This document shows, in pieces, positions 8,117 through 16,797 of a stretch of DNA of 41,926 nt. Location of the stretch: assembly GCA_028277725.1 (NCBI GenBank), contig JANQFX010000061.1, forward strand, positions 1 through 41,926, read 5' to 3'. The position numbers were made by a program, and so were the translations under genes. Source of the DNA: Thiohalocapsa sp. Its GTDB lineage: Bacteria > Pseudomonadota > Gammaproteobacteria > Chromatiales > Chromatiaceae. How positions within the stretch are numbered: the stretch's first letter is position 1; each line of letters starts with the position of its first letter. The notes beneath the pieces are model-generated. The model made no database searches. It was not told where the DNA came from and worked only from the letters and a program-made list of their open reading frames with translations.

Positions 8117-9316
8117 ATGCAAGACGACGACGCGCCCGAGGCGTCCTGGGGGTTCGCCACCCGCGCGCTGCGCACGGGGCATGATCGCACCGGCGAGGGC
8201 GAGCACTGCGAGGCCATTTTCACCACGTCCAGCTTCGTCTTTGCCGATGCGGCGGAGGCAGCCGCGCGCTTCTCCGGTGACGCGCCAGGCAATATCTACT
8301 CGCGCTTCACGAATCCGACGGTCCGGGCCTTCGAGACTCGCTTGGCCGCGCTCGAGGGCGGCGCCGCCTGTGTCGCGACGGCCTCTGGCATGTCCGCGAT
8401 CCTCGCGACTTGCATGGGTCTGCTCCAAGCCGGTGACCATATCGTCTCCTCGCGCAGCCTGTTCGGCAGCACGACCATGCTGTTCGACAAGTACCTCGCC
8501 CGCTTCGGCGTCGAGACCAGCTATGTCGACTTGACCGACTTTGGCGCCTGGGCGCGCGCGCTGCGCGCCAACACACGTCTGCTGTTCCTCGAGACGCCGT
8601 CCAACCCCCTTACGGAGATGGCCGAGATCGCCCCGCTCGCGGATCTGGCCCGCGCCCACGGCTGTCTGCTGGCGGTCGACAATTGCTTTTCGACACCGGC
8701 GCTGCAACGGCCGCTGGAGCATGGTGCCGACCTCGTCATCCATTCCGCCACCAAATACCTGGACGGCCAGGGCCGGGCGGTCGGCGGTGCCGTGGTCGGC
8801 GACGCGAAGCGGGTGGGCGAGGATGTCTTCGGCGTCGTGCGCACCGCGGGGCCGTCCATGAGCCCGTTCAATGCCTGGCTCTTCCACAAGGGGCTGGAGA
8901 CCCTGGAGCTTCGCATGGAGGCCCAGTCGCGCAACGCCGACGCCCTGGCGCGGCGGCTCGCCGATCATCCGGCGGTTTCCCAGGTGCACTATCCGGGCCT
9001 GGCCACGCACCCGCAGCACCATTTGGTGGGCGAGGGCGCCCAGCAGCGGTTGGGTGGTGGCATCCTGTCCTTCGAGGTCGAGGGCGGTCGCGAGGCAGCC
9101 TGGCGGGTCATCGATGCGACCCGTCTCTGCTCTATCACTGCCAACCTGGGTGATGTCAAAACCACCATCACGCACCCGGCGACCACGACCCACGGGCGGC
9201 TCAGCGCCGAGGCCCGCGCGGCGGCGGGTATCGAGGAAGGGTTGATTCGCGTCGCCGTGGGGCTGGAGACGGTCGGCGATATCGAGGCCGATCTGCTGCG
9301 CGGCCTCGGCAGCTGA
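8117..9316 (+). CDS. metZ: O-succinylhomoserine sulfhydrylase
   Basis: The 399-residue enzyme belongs to the Cys/Met-metabolism PLP family and would make homocysteine from O-succinylhomoserine and sulfide in methionine synthesis. Diagnostic stretches are EAIFTTSSFVFADAAEAAAR, NIYSRFTNPTVRAFE, ATASGMSAILATCMGLLQAG, RSLFGSTTMLFDKYLARFG, and SATKYLDGQGR with the PLP lysine at residue 213. The SSPFNAWLF-type segment (SMSPFNAWLFHKGLETL) and TKTTITHPATTTHGR-like end (VKTTITHPATTTHGRLS) are also present. The match to the Pseudomonas MetZ pattern is close along the whole length, which favours metZ over cystathionine gamma-synthase. The ribosome-binding site is weak. Direct use of sulfide fits a sulfur-oxidising organism, but this is only suggestive. 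Confidence 0.93.
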   Translation: MQDDDAPEASWGFATRALRTGHDRTGEGEHCEAIFTTSSFVFADAAEAAARFSGDAPGNIYSRFTNPTVRAFETRLAALEGGAACVATASGMSAILATCMGLLQAGDHIVSSRSLFGSTTMLFDKYLARFGVETSYVDLTDFGAWARALRANTRLLFLETPSNPLTEMAEIAPLADLARAHGCLLAVDNCFSTPALQRPLEHGADLVIHSATKYLDGQGRAVGGAVVGDAKRVGEDVFGVVRTAGPSMSPFNAWLFHKGLETLELRMEAQSRNADALARRLADHPAVSQVHYPGLATHPQHHLVGEGAQQRLGGGILSFEVEGGREAAWRVIDATRLCSITANLGDVKTTITHPATTTHGRLSAEARAAAGIEEGLIRVAVGLETVGDIEADLLRGLGS

Positions 9317-9326
9317 GCGTCGGCGC

Positions 9327-9346
9327 GCGCCGGCACTCGCCGGCGC
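9327..9346. terminator. Hairpin between convergent metZ and the DAACS symporter gene
   Basis: GCGCCGGC and GCCGGCGC form a perfect 8-bp stem around a four-base ACTC loop in the 47-base gap between two converging genes. The position suits a two-way terminator. No run of T follows on either strand, so termination strength is uncertain. Confidence 0.5.
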
Positions 9347-9363
9347 ACAACCACCGCGGGGCA

Positions 9364-10671
9364 TCAGTTTGCCGGCGCCGCCTCCGCCGACCGTTTTCCC
9401 TCCTGCTCCAAAATCCCCTGTTCGCCCTCCGACTTGGCGATGATCACGGCGCCGCAGGAGTCGCTTGTGACGTTGACGGCGGTGCGCATCATGTCGAGCA
9501 CACGATCGACGGCCAGAATCAGGCCGATGCCCTCCAGCGGCAGGCCGACGGCGGCCAGGATGATCGAGATCGCGACGAGGCTCGCCGCGGGGATGCCGGC
9601 GACGCCGATGGAGGTCAGCAGCGCCAGTAGCACGACGGTGAACTGCGTCGCCAGGGACAGTTCGATGCCGTAGGCCTGGGCGATGAACATGACCGCCACG
9701 CACTCGTAGAGTGCGGTCCCATCCATGTTCACGGTGGCGCCCAGCGGCAAGACGAAGCTAGTGGTCTTGTTGGAGACGCCGGCATTCTTCTCGACGCAGT
9801 CCATGGTCACCGGCAGGGTCGCGGATGAGGATGCCGTCGAGAAGGCCGTCAACAGCGCCGGGCTCACGGCTCGGTAGTGCCGGGCCGGGTGTACGCGACC
9901 GAGGAAACGCAGCAGGAGCGGTAGGGTTACGAAGAAGTGGATCGCGAGTGCCGCGACCACGGTGAAGAAGAACTTGGCCAGCGGCGCGAAGGCCGCCAAC
10001 CCGGTGTTGGCCACGGTCTCTGCCACCAGAGCGAAGACGCCGAGCGGCGCGAAGCGCATCACCAGATCGGTCATGCGCATCATGATCTCGAACATGCCTT
10101 GCCAGAAGTTGTACTGGACCTCGGCATACTGGTTGGCGACACGGGTAAGGAAGAACCCATAGAGCAGGCTGAAGAAGATCAGCCCGAGCATCTGTCCCGC
10201 GCTGGCGGCGGCTACGACATTTGTCGGGATCATGCGCAGAAAGATCGCCACGATGTCGTCCGCGCCCTTATCGGATAGGCTCTCTTTGAGTTCCTCGGTG
10301 TCCTCGGAGAGACCGAACACCTGTTCGGGGGACCCGTCGACGACGCCAGGCTGGACCAGGTTCACCACCAGCAGCCCGACGACGATGGCGAAGGTGCTCG
10401 TCAGCGCGTAGTAGCCGAGGGTCTTGCCGCCGAGCCGCCCGAGGGCATCCGAGCCCCCGATGCCGGCGACGCCGACGATGATCGAGGAGACGATCAGCGG
10501 CACGATCAACATCTTGAGCGCGTTGAGAAAGAGTTGGCCGACGAAATCGAACACGGCGACGACATTCACGCCGAGCAAGAGCCCGTCCTGGCCGACCACT
10601 AGGCCGGCGACAATCGCGAGCGCCAACGCGATCAGGATCTGCCAGTGCAGTTTGAGGTTCAACAACTTCAT
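9364..10671 (-). CDS. Canonical DAACS dicarboxylate/amino acid:cation symporter (GltP/DctA type)
   Basis: The 435-residue inner-membrane protein has all signatures of the glutamate/dicarboxylate symporter family: [19 protein letters not shown] early on, the hairpin-1 tip [19 protein letters not shown], the sodium-binding NMDGTALYE in helix 7, [11 protein letters not shown] in hairpin 2, and [19 protein letters not shown] in helix 8. The last motif holds the Asp and Arg that bind the substrate's amino group or second carboxylate. The product should import glutamate, aspartate or a C4-dicarboxylate with Na+ or H+. The exact substrate cannot be fixed by eye. The gene converges on metZ and has a 300-base upstream region; no partner binding-protein gene is adjacent, unlike the divergent paralogue at 1161. 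Confidence 0.92.
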   Translation of the reverse strand: MKLLNLKLHWQILIALALAIVAGLVVGQDGLLLGVNVVAVFDFVGQLFLNALKMLIVPLIVSSIIVGVAGIGGSDALGRLGGKTLGYYALTSTFAIVVGLLVVNLVQPGVVDGSPEQVFGLSEDTEELKESLSDKGADDIVAIFLRMIPTNVVAAASAGQMLGLIFFSLLYGFFLTRVANQYAEVQYNFWQGMFEIMMRMTDLVMRFAPLGVFALVAETVANTGLAAFAPLAKFFFTVVAALAIHFFVTLPLLLRFLGRVHPARHYRAVSPALLTAFSTASSSATLPVTMDCVEKNAGVSNKTTSFVLPLGATVNMDGTALYECVAVMFIAQAYGIELSLATQFTVVLLALLTSIGVAGIPAASLVAISIILAAVGLPLEGIGLILAVDRVLDMMRTAVNVTSDSCGAVIIAKSEGEQGILEQEGKRSAEAAPAN

Positions 10672-10970
10672 ACGTGCCTTCCTGCTTGAGATCAGGGTTG
10701 ATCGCCCGCGAGTTCCGCGACCGTTCCTGTGCCCGGAGATTACCGGAAGCCCAGTGGGATCGGAATGCCCATGTCCTGGCGCCAGCTCCTGCCCAGCTGC
10801 GAACGACGACCGATAGCCGAAGCGTTGGGCACCAAAAACCCTCGAATACTTAGATACCCCATGAACTTGGTGCTAAACTTGAGCGGTTGGGCTCGCCAGT
10901 TCGCGGATCAGCGGGGGCGACGTCCGGGTCGCGCTTTTGGCGATGTGCAAAGAGGCGTCGAGTCAGTGTC

Positions 10971-11306
10971 ATGCATTTCCGTGTTTTCTACCTGATCAAC
11001 CGCTCCGGCGAGAGCGTGTCTTCCACTAGCGCCGTCGAAATGACCCCCCGGGCCATCTGCGAGCAGATGCTCGACCGCTTGCAGTCCGAGGACGACTACC
11101 TCGGCATTCTGGACGCGGAAGACAACACCCTTCAGGTGCTGCCAGAGCCGGAGGGTGGGCGCTTCTACGTCGAGGTGCCCATCGATGCGGCCAAGGCCTC
11201 CTATGGCCGTTATGTCACCCGCGCGGAGCTGGAGGACCTGGTCATGACCCTCCCGGCGACTTTCGACGAACGCAGCATTCCCGGGCTGACCTATCGTCCC
11301 TGGTGA
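10971..11306 (+). CDS. Hypothetical small acidic protein
   Basis: I do not recognise this gene. From the ATG that begins MHFRVFYLINRSGESVSS it encodes 111 residues, acidic, without signal peptide, membrane segment or cysteine-rich motif. A longer in-frame start at 10887 adds an Arg-rich, low-quality N-terminus and was not preferred. The predicted strands and helices alternate (RVFYLINR, AICEQMLDRLQ, YLGILDAEDNTLQVLPE, GRFYVEVPI, ELEDLVMTL), so a compact alpha/beta domain is likely. Composition and codon use match neighbouring genes. It is followed by a long non-coding region that carries the second hairpin element. Confidence 0.65.
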   Translation: MHFRVFYLINRSGESVSSTSAVEMTPRAICEQMLDRLQSEDDYLGILDAEDNTLQVLPEPEGGRFYVEVPIDAAKASYGRYVTRAELEDLVMTLPATFDERSIPGLTYRPW

Positions 11307-11552
11307 GTACTTGGGGTTCTGCCCCGCGCAAGCTGGCGCCCGGTCGCTCTCAGGTCGGACGACCCCTCGACCGCCGACTGTACGGGTGAGTTGTTCGCGG
11401 CGCGCTCTCGTCCTCCGATCCAACCCGAGTCATTTCTGTCCAGTGGGATCATCGCGTCCCGTTGCCGCTTGCCGTTGCGGTATCCGCGCGCGCCACAGCC
11501 TGAGGATGTCGTTCGCCGCACAATGGCCTGCTCGCGCCGTACGGCAGCCTCT

Positions 11553-11728
11553 TACTGCCGCGCCCAAGATTCGCAACCAACGCGCATCCCTGGCCGCGTC
11601 CGGATCGTGTTCGTTGTCGTGATCGCTTACTCGTCAAGACGTCCGCGATGGTGGCGACTGCCATCACGATTTCGACGACGACAACGACAACCCGTCGAGG
11701 GTGGTTGTCCTTTGTCGGCGCCGCTGTA
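11553..11728. repeat. Dispersed hairpin element, copy 2
   Basis: This copy shares ordered blocks with the one at 3411-3568 (see there). Its arms lie at 11607-11625 and 11673-11691 and match at 15 of 19 positions; the right arm is CGACGACGACAACGACAAC. The loop is longer (47 bases) and includes a secondary GATGG/CCATC stem. After the right arm come GTCGAG at 11694-11699 and TCGGCGC at 11715-11721, with the same 15-base spacing as in copy 1. It lies 110 bases before the gpmI start and could affect that gene's leader. The 240 bases between the small unknown gene and this element show nothing. Confidence 0.75.
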
Positions 11729-11838
11729 GCTGGAGGGCGATAGAATGCGGGTGACCCCCCCGATTGAAGGGCGTCTCGACGACTTCGAGTTCCCCTGAAC
11801 TCGCGCGCCCACATCGCTCAACGCAGGAGAATGCCCCG

Positions 11839-13521
11839 ATGCCCGAGCAGCTCGGACCTTGGCACGAGAGCTATACGCCGCCGACCGGCCCCGTCGTCTT
11901 CGTCATCATGGATGGCGTTGGCCTGGCTCCGCCGAGCGACGGCAATGCCGTGTCCCGCGCAGACATCCCGACCCTGCGTCAGCTCTGGCGCGAACACGCG
12001 TCGCTGCAGTTGGCCGCGCACGGCACCGCGGTCGGACTGCCGACGGACAAGGACATGGGCAACTCGGAGGTGGGTCACACCATCATGGGCGCGGGCAGGG
12101 TGCTGCCCCAGGGTGCGTCGCTCGTGCAAAAGGCCTTGCAGGACGGGTCCCTATTCGAGGGAGAGACCTGGCGCGCCCTGGTGGATCGTTGCACCGCCGG
12201 CGACGCCGGCACCCTGCATCTGATCGGCCTGTTGTCGGACGGCAACGTGCATTCCCACATCGAGCACCTGTTTGCGCTGCTGCATCGCGCCGACGACGAC
12301 GGCATCGCGCGTGTACGCGTGCATCCGCTGCTCGATGGACGCGATGTGGAACCCTTCTCGGCGCTGCGTTACCTGGAGCAGCTGGAGGCGTTGCTCGCCG
12401 AATTGTCGGCCAAGCCTGATCGGGACTACCGCATCGCCTCCGGTGGCGGGCGCATGCGCACCACCATGGACCGCTATTGGGAGCGCCCGAATGTGGTGCA
12501 GGCCGGCTGGAATGCGCATGTGCTCGGCAAAGGTCGCCGGGTGGCGAGTGCCGCCGAGGCGGTGCAGACGTCCTATGACGATGGCGTCGGCTCGGATCAG
12601 GATATCCGTGCCTTCGTGGTTGTCGACGAAGCCGGTGAGCCCGTCGGGCGCATCGAGGACGGCGATGCGGTGCTGTTGTTCAATTTCCGCGGTGACCGGG
12701 CCATTGAGCTGTCGTCGGCGTTCGAGCACGACGGCTTCGATTTCTTCGACCGTGGACGGCGGCCCGACGTCCTCTTCGTCGGCATGCTGCAGTACGACGG
12801 CGACTTGCAGCTCCCCAAACACTGCCTGCTGGTGCCCCCGGCCATCGGAGGTACGCTCATCGAGAGGCTGAGCAACACCGGCGTGCCCAGCTTCCACGTG
12901 GCGGAGAGCTCCAAGTTCGGCCACGTGACCTACTATCTCTTCGGCATGCGCTCGCAGCCCTTCCCGATGGCGACGGTGCGTGAGGTGGACTCCCAGGGCC
13001 TGGAGCCTGGCGATCACCCGCAGATGCAGGCCCCTGCGGTGGCCGATGCGGTGATCGAGGCGGTGCGCTCGAATAACTACCGGCTCATCGTCGTCAACTT
13101 CGCGAACGGCGACATGGTTGGCCACACCGGCAAGCTGGACGCCGCGGTCGAGGCCGTGGAGGCCGTGGATGCGGCCGTCGCAAGGATCTGCGAGGCCGTG
13201 AGCAGCGTTGACGGGGTGCTGGTCATCACCGCCGACCACGGCAACGCCGAGGAGATGCTGCAATGGAGCGCCAAGACGTCGGAGTTCAAGCGCGATGCGT
13301 CCGGCAACCTCATCCCCAAGACTAGCCACACACTGAACCTGGTCCCCTTCGTCATCCGGGACGGGCGGCACCTGCCTGGCTACGCGTTGCGCCGCGATCT
13401 CGCCCGCCCCGGACTCGGCAATATCGCCTCGACCCTACTGAACCTGCTCGGCTACGCGGCACCGGAGTCCTATGACGCCTCGCTGATCCGCCGCATGACG
13501 GAGCACGCCGAGCAGGCATAG
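11839..13521 (+). CDS. gpmI: 2,3-bisphosphoglycerate-independent phosphoglycerate mutase
   Basis: The 560-residue Mn-dependent enzyme interconverts 3- and 2-phosphoglycerate in glycolysis and gluconeogenesis. It has the metal-ligand Asp in VIMDGVGLAP (D25), the phosphorylated serine in DKDMGNSEVGH (S75), the substrate-binding HPLLDGRDVEP and SGGGRMRTTMDRYWER, NFRGDRA, and the alkaline-phosphatase-like metal sites VNFANGDMVGHTG and ITADHGNAEEM. The length is longer than E. coli GpmI (514) and resembles the plant-like form. A GGAGA ribosome-binding site lies eight bases before the chosen ATG; an in-frame ATG 75 bases earlier lacks one and adds a poor N-terminus. It is alone, with decayed DNA on both sides. 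Confidence 0.95.
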   Translation: MPEQLGPWHESYTPPTGPVVFVIMDGVGLAPPSDGNAVSRADIPTLRQLWREHASLQLAAHGTAVGLPTDKDMGNSEVGHTIMGAGRVLPQGASLVQKALQDGSLFEGETWRALVDRCTAGDAGTLHLIGLLSDGNVHSHIEHLFALLHRADDDGIARVRVHPLLDGRDVEPFSALRYLEQLEALLAELSAKPDRDYRIASGGGRMRTTMDRYWERPNVVQAGWNAHVLGKGRRVASAAEAVQTSYDDGVGSDQDIRAFVVVDEAGEPVGRIEDGDAVLLFNFRGDRAIELSSAFEHDGFDFFDRGRRPDVLFVGMLQYDGDLQLPKHCLLVPPAIGGTLIERLSNTGVPSFHVAESSKFGHVTYYLFGMRSQPFPMATVREVDSQGLEPGDHPQMQAPAVADAVIEAVRSNNYRLIVVNFANGDMVGHTGKLDAAVEAVEAVDAAVARICEAVSSVDGVLVITADHGNAEEMLQWSAKTSEFKRDASGNLIPKTSHTLNLVPFVIRDGRHLPGYALRRDLARPGLGNIASTLLNLLGYAAPESYDASLIRRMTEHAEQA

Positions 13522-14049
13522 AGGGCATCGTGATGAGTTCGGGATGCCCGTGTGGGCCCAGACGTGCGATGTTTGGCCGGGATGGCCAATGAATCGGTAT
13601 CTCCCTCGAGCAGTTCGGGTATGCGGTTCCCGGCATCCCGCGGTGCACGACATTCGGCGCGTTGTCGAGGGCGCTCGATACCTCGTCTCGTTGCTTGCTT
13701 TTTCTTGGGATTGGCTCGTCATTCCGAGGCCCCATTGGTTGATCCGGATCTGCCGATTGCCTAGCGTCACAGGGATGAGCTCGTTTACTCGACCGCGCGG
13801 CAAACTGTCTGATCGACCTATGCCCGGGATTGCACCAAACTTCTGCTCATGATTCAGCAGCGTGCAGATGCCGGAGATCTGTCGAATGTGACTCTGGTTG
13901 GTCGTTCCGGAAGTCCGCGTGTCGGAATGGACGGGCCGGCTATGGCTGGGTACTGGCAAGTGCCGCCGTCCGTCCCAATTCATGCCTGGGTAAGAGTGAA
14001 CCGGCGGTCTCGCCGCAAGACCAGCCGCAAGTCGTCAGAGGTAGTCGAT
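13522..14049. other. Intergenic DNA between gpmI and sbtB
   Basis: This 528-base gap holds frames up to about 180 codons on the reverse strand, but their products are rich in Arg, Ser and Thr, match no family I know, and partly run into the gpmI 3' end. I see no RNA gene or clear promoter. It is probably a leader and decayed DNA. Confidence 0.5.
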
Positions 14050-14364
14050 ATGACCCAAGAAGTGAGCAAGCTTGTGATCGTCACCGAGCGATTGCTGTTG
14101 AAGGAGATCACGAAGATCATCGAGTCGGCGGGCGCCACCGGCTATACGGTGGTCGCCGCAGGGGGCAAGGGGAGCCGCAACGTGCGCTCTTCTGGGCAGC
14201 CGGCGGTGATGGACAGCTTCACGAATATCAAGATCGAGGTCTTGGTCGCTGACCGCGCCGTGGCGCTTGGCATCAGCGACGAGATTGCGGGCCGGTTCTT
14301 CGACAACTACTCCGGCATCACCTATGTGAGCGAGGCGGAAGTGCTGCACGCCCACACCCTTTGA
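14050..14364 (+). CDS. sbtB: SbtB-like PII signalling protein
   Basis: The 104-residue protein closely follows cyanobacterial SbtB, the PII-type regulator of the bicarbonate transporter SbtA that senses adenylyl nucleotides. Matching stretches are KLVIVTERLLLKEITKIIES, ATGYTVVAAGGKGSRNVRSS, the T-loop region GQPAVMDSFTNIKIEVLV, and SGITYVSEAEVLHAHTL. It ends exactly where many cyanobacterial SbtB proteins continue with a Cys-containing CGPxGC tail that forms a redox-controlled loop, so that switch is absent. AGAGG nine bases before the ATG supports this start; the upstream in-frame ATG at 13849 has no such support. The gene faces sbtA tail to tail. Control of SbtA by this protein is inferred from the family and the neighbourhood. 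Confidence 0.88.
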   Translation: MTQEVSKLVIVTERLLLKEITKIIESAGATGYTVVAAGGKGSRNVRSSGQPAVMDSFTNIKIEVLVADRAVALGISDEIAGRFFDNYSGITYVSEAEVLHAHTL

Positions 14365-14406
14365 CGGCACGGCGTCTCGAGCGCATCCAGGTGCCCTGCA
14401 ATCAGG

Positions 14407-14443
14407 AAGCGCCGGGCGGGCCAGCCGCCCGGCGCTTCTTTTT
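14407..14443 (+). terminator. Rho-independent terminator after sbtB
   Basis: A perfect 13-bp stem (AAGCGCCGGGCGG, loop GCCAG, then its complement ending at 14437) is followed by CTTTTTC. It lies about 43 bases after the sbtB stop and before the sbtA stop on the other strand. The T-run is only on the forward strand, so it mainly ends sbtB transcripts, though the stem could also slow polymerase arriving from sbtA. Confidence 0.88.
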
Positions 14444-14495
14444 CCCCTGCCGTCCGGTGTAGAAACCGGTGGCGGGCGACCTGGTGTCGCGGCTC

Positions 14496-15503
14496 TCAAC
14501 TCCCCATCAACGCCTGTGCCAGCCCGATATAGAGCGGGATGCCGAGGGCAATTGCGACCGGGGTACCGACGGCCGTCGAGGAGCCGACGTAGGCCGACGG
14601 ATTCGCCGAGGGAATCCCCGCGCGTAGCGTCGGCGGGCCGGAGATGTCGGAACTGGAGCCGGCAAGTACTGCGAGGATGACGACGCCGCCCGGGCTGAAG
14701 CCGGTCGTAATGTGGGCAATGTAGCCCAGTCCGAAGGCGATGAGCCCGTGCGTGAGCGGGGCCACGAAGGCATAGACCGCGTACCAGTGGGCGACGCGGC
14801 GCAACTCGTTCACCCGGGCCCAGGCCTCCATGCCCATCACCAGCATCAGCACGGACAGCAGACCACGGAATAGCGGCTCGAAGAAGCTATCGTAGACCGG
14901 TGCCGGGTTGGTCAAGATGCCGAGCGCGATACCGAGCAGCAGCGCCGACAGCGCGGAGCCTTGCAGGCTCTCCTTGACGACTGGCCAGATGCGGATGTCC
15001 CGTCCAGGTTTGCCGCTCTTCTTGGTCAGGTAGATGTTCGCCATCACGATGGCCGTGACCAGCGCCGGGATGTCCATGAACGGATAGAGCGCGGCGGCCC
15101 AGGCCTCGTAGGGTATGTTCTCCGCCTCCAGCACGCCAAGAGCGGCGGCGAGTGTGGAACCGCTCACGGCACCGAATAAGCCCGCTGTCGCGATGCCGTC
15201 TTCGGTCTTCACGCTCGGCAACAGTGCCAGTGTGTAGCGACCGATGACGACGATCAGTATACCGATGGCGACCGCAAAGAACGCCGGCAACAGGATGTCC
15301 GCGAGTTCGGCCTCGCGAATCTTCATGCCGCCCTTCAGGCCGATCTTCATCAGTAGCATGAAGACGATGAACTTGTAGACGGCATCGGGTATCTCCAGTC
15401 GGCTACCGAGCGCGGCAATGATCATGCCACCGACCAGAAAGCCTAGGGTCGGCGATTGTAATTGCGTTCCGAAGCGTGCCAGGAACTCCAATAGCGCTTC
15501 CAC
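14496..15503 (-). CDS. sbtA: SbtA-family sodium-dependent bicarbonate transporter
   Basis: The 335-residue membrane protein has about ten hydrophobic helices in two inverted halves. It matches SbtA in SPTLGFLVGGMIIAALGS, LLMKIGLKGGMKI, GLFGAVSGSTLAAALGVLE, AALYPFMDIPALVTAIVMAN, LMLVMGMEAWARV and AVLAGSSSDISGPPTLRAGI; the G-S-x-S and SSSDISGP stretches lie where bicarbonate and Na+ bind in solved cyanobacterial structures. The start is taken as GTG at 15503, with GGAG eight bases before it; a longer frame to 15737 adds an Arg-rich sequence unlike any membrane-protein N-terminus. The role is inorganic-carbon uptake across the inner membrane, which suits an autotroph. The gene converges on sbtB, where cyanobacteria usually have the two in one operon. 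Confidence 0.88.
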   Translation of the reverse strand: MEALLEFLARFGTQLQSPTLGFLVGGMIIAALGSRLEIPDAVYKFIVFMLLMKIGLKGGMKIREAELADILLPAFFAVAIGILIVVIGRYTLALLPSVKTEDGIATAGLFGAVSGSTLAAALGVLEAENIPYEAWAAALYPFMDIPALVTAIVMANIYLTKKSGKPGRDIRIWPVVKESLQGSALSALLLGIALGILTNPAPVYDSFFEPLFRGLLSVLMLVMGMEAWARVNELRRVAHWYAVYAFVAPLTHGLIAFGLGYIAHITTGFSPGGVVILAVLAGSSSDISGPPTLRAGIPSANPSAYVGSSTAVGTPVAIALGIPLYIGLAQALMGS

Positions 15504-16043
15504 GAGGTGACTCCTCTCTGGTCGTTGATTGTTGGGGCGACCACGCGCCGTCGACCGGGAACCCGGTCGGTTCCAACCATGGCCGTGGTGCTCGGTAAAT
15601 CGGCTCAAGCAGAATTGGCAGCCGGGTCTGGGCCTGACTTCATCGCGTGGCTGCGGCCTACCGATCTTCCAGGGCCTAATGTCGTGGCCGGATCGGCCGC
15701 CGGTTGAGAGAGTAGGTACGCCGGAGTCGAAGCGCAAATGCTTTTTTAGTCATCGGGATCATTCATTGCCCGCAATGATTGCTCATCATCATCGGGAAGC
15801 TATTGGTTCGGAGAAACCGAGGTGTTGTGAGGTAAAGCCGGCTGGAGTAGCCGCCGTTCGCACAGATGATCGGCGGCGCCAGGCGATCTCGGCGCCGCGC
15901 GTCGCGGTCGTCGGCATAGGCCCGATCCGGGCGGTTATCGCTGTCCGAGGACGATCGTCGGCGAGCGCAAACCCCGTTTGCGCTTGGCGGCCCGATCGCA
16001 TCGTCAGCGGGATCGACGCGGCCGGTGGGATGGGGGAAGGCCG
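15504..16043. other. Intergenic DNA upstream of sbtA
   Basis: No convincing gene lies in these 540 bases. Reverse-strand frames continue from the decayed gene at 16044-16758 but are Arg-rich and family-less. The sbtA promoter should lie just above 15503; I cannot point to one. Confidence 0.5.
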
Positions 16044-16758
16044 TCAAACCTCGCCCAGCAGCGCCGCTGTGGGTGTGGCAGTGGCCTCCTGGCCCCGAAA
16101 GACGGTCGCGGCCCGGTGCTCCAGGCCTCACATCATGTTGTCCCGCAGTCTGCCGTAGGGTGTCTCTTCGGTGAAGAAATACGAGTAGTAGAGGGGTTGG
16201 CCGTCCTTCTCGTACAACAGGTCGGCGTCCTCGAGTCAGTGGCGCGCCGTCCTCACCGAGCACCACCGGGCGATTGTCCGGGCGGAAGACGAAGCGGAGC
16301 TGCGCATGGCCCATGGCCGTGTCCTTGCCCTTCTTGTTCCGGTCCGGCGTCAGGCACCACTGGACGTCCGCGATGCCGGCTATTGGTACGTCGATGGTGG
16401 CGAGCAGGTTCTCGCCCACGGTCGGGTTCCCGCCGACGCTGACGTTGCGCACGCGCACTTGAGGATCGGGGCCCGCGATCTCGGTCTGCGACCAATCCAC
16501 CAGGAACGGCAGCATGGACAGCGCCAGCCCATTGGGTAGCGCGTCCTTGGGCACGTCGATCATCAGGACCGGCGTCGGGTGCCGGCCCCAGTCGAGCAGC
16601 GCGATGCTGGAGACCGGGCGCACCTCCTGTTGTTCCGGCTGCGTCAGGCGCGGCACCGGCGGCGCTGGCAGGTCGATCTCCGGTGGCGGTGTGAACCAGA
16701 GTGCGATGCCCAGGATCAGGCCGAGGACCAGCAGGATGCTGCGCGCGCGCTTGCTCAT
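16044..16758 (-). pseudogene. Frameshifted gene for an unknown membrane-anchored protein
   Basis: From the ATG at 16758 the frame reads MSKRARSILLVLGLILGIAL, a single N-terminal membrane anchor or signal, then a Pro-rich linker and a well-formed domain with IALLDWGRHPTPVLMIDVPK, NPTVGENLLATIDVPIAGI, VQWCLTPDRNKKGK and QLRFVFRPDN. After GEDGAPLT the same frame turns into Arg-rich nonsense. Shifting by one base at about 16233 restores good sequence (EDADLLYEKDGQPLYYSYFF, then TEETPYGRLRDNMM), which meets a TGA at 16128-16130. The same frame then continues plausibly (GLEHRAATVFRGQEATATPT) to a TGA at 16044. So one indel and perhaps one nonsense change are present. I do not recognise the family. 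A sequencing error at 16233 would make it a real gene of about 209 residues. Confidence 0.6.
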
Positions 16759-16797
16759 GTGCCGTTCTCCGAAGGCGCTGTGGTTGCCGGACTCAGC

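Noticed and set aside
8099..9703. A 534-codon reverse-strand frame opposite metZ
   Set aside because: Composition shadow of metZ; the product has no recognisable motif and runs into the symporter gene.
13435..13983. A 182-codon reverse-strand frame in the gap after gpmI
   Set aside because: Overlaps the gpmI 3' end, matches no family, and its residues look random.
15504..15737. N-terminal extension of SbtA
   Set aside because: Arg-rich and not membrane-protein-like; GTG at 15503 has a good ribosome-binding site.
16128..16130. Selenocysteine or read-through at the TGA of the broken gene
   Set aside because: The gene is already frameshifted 100 bases earlier, so decay explains the stop more simply.
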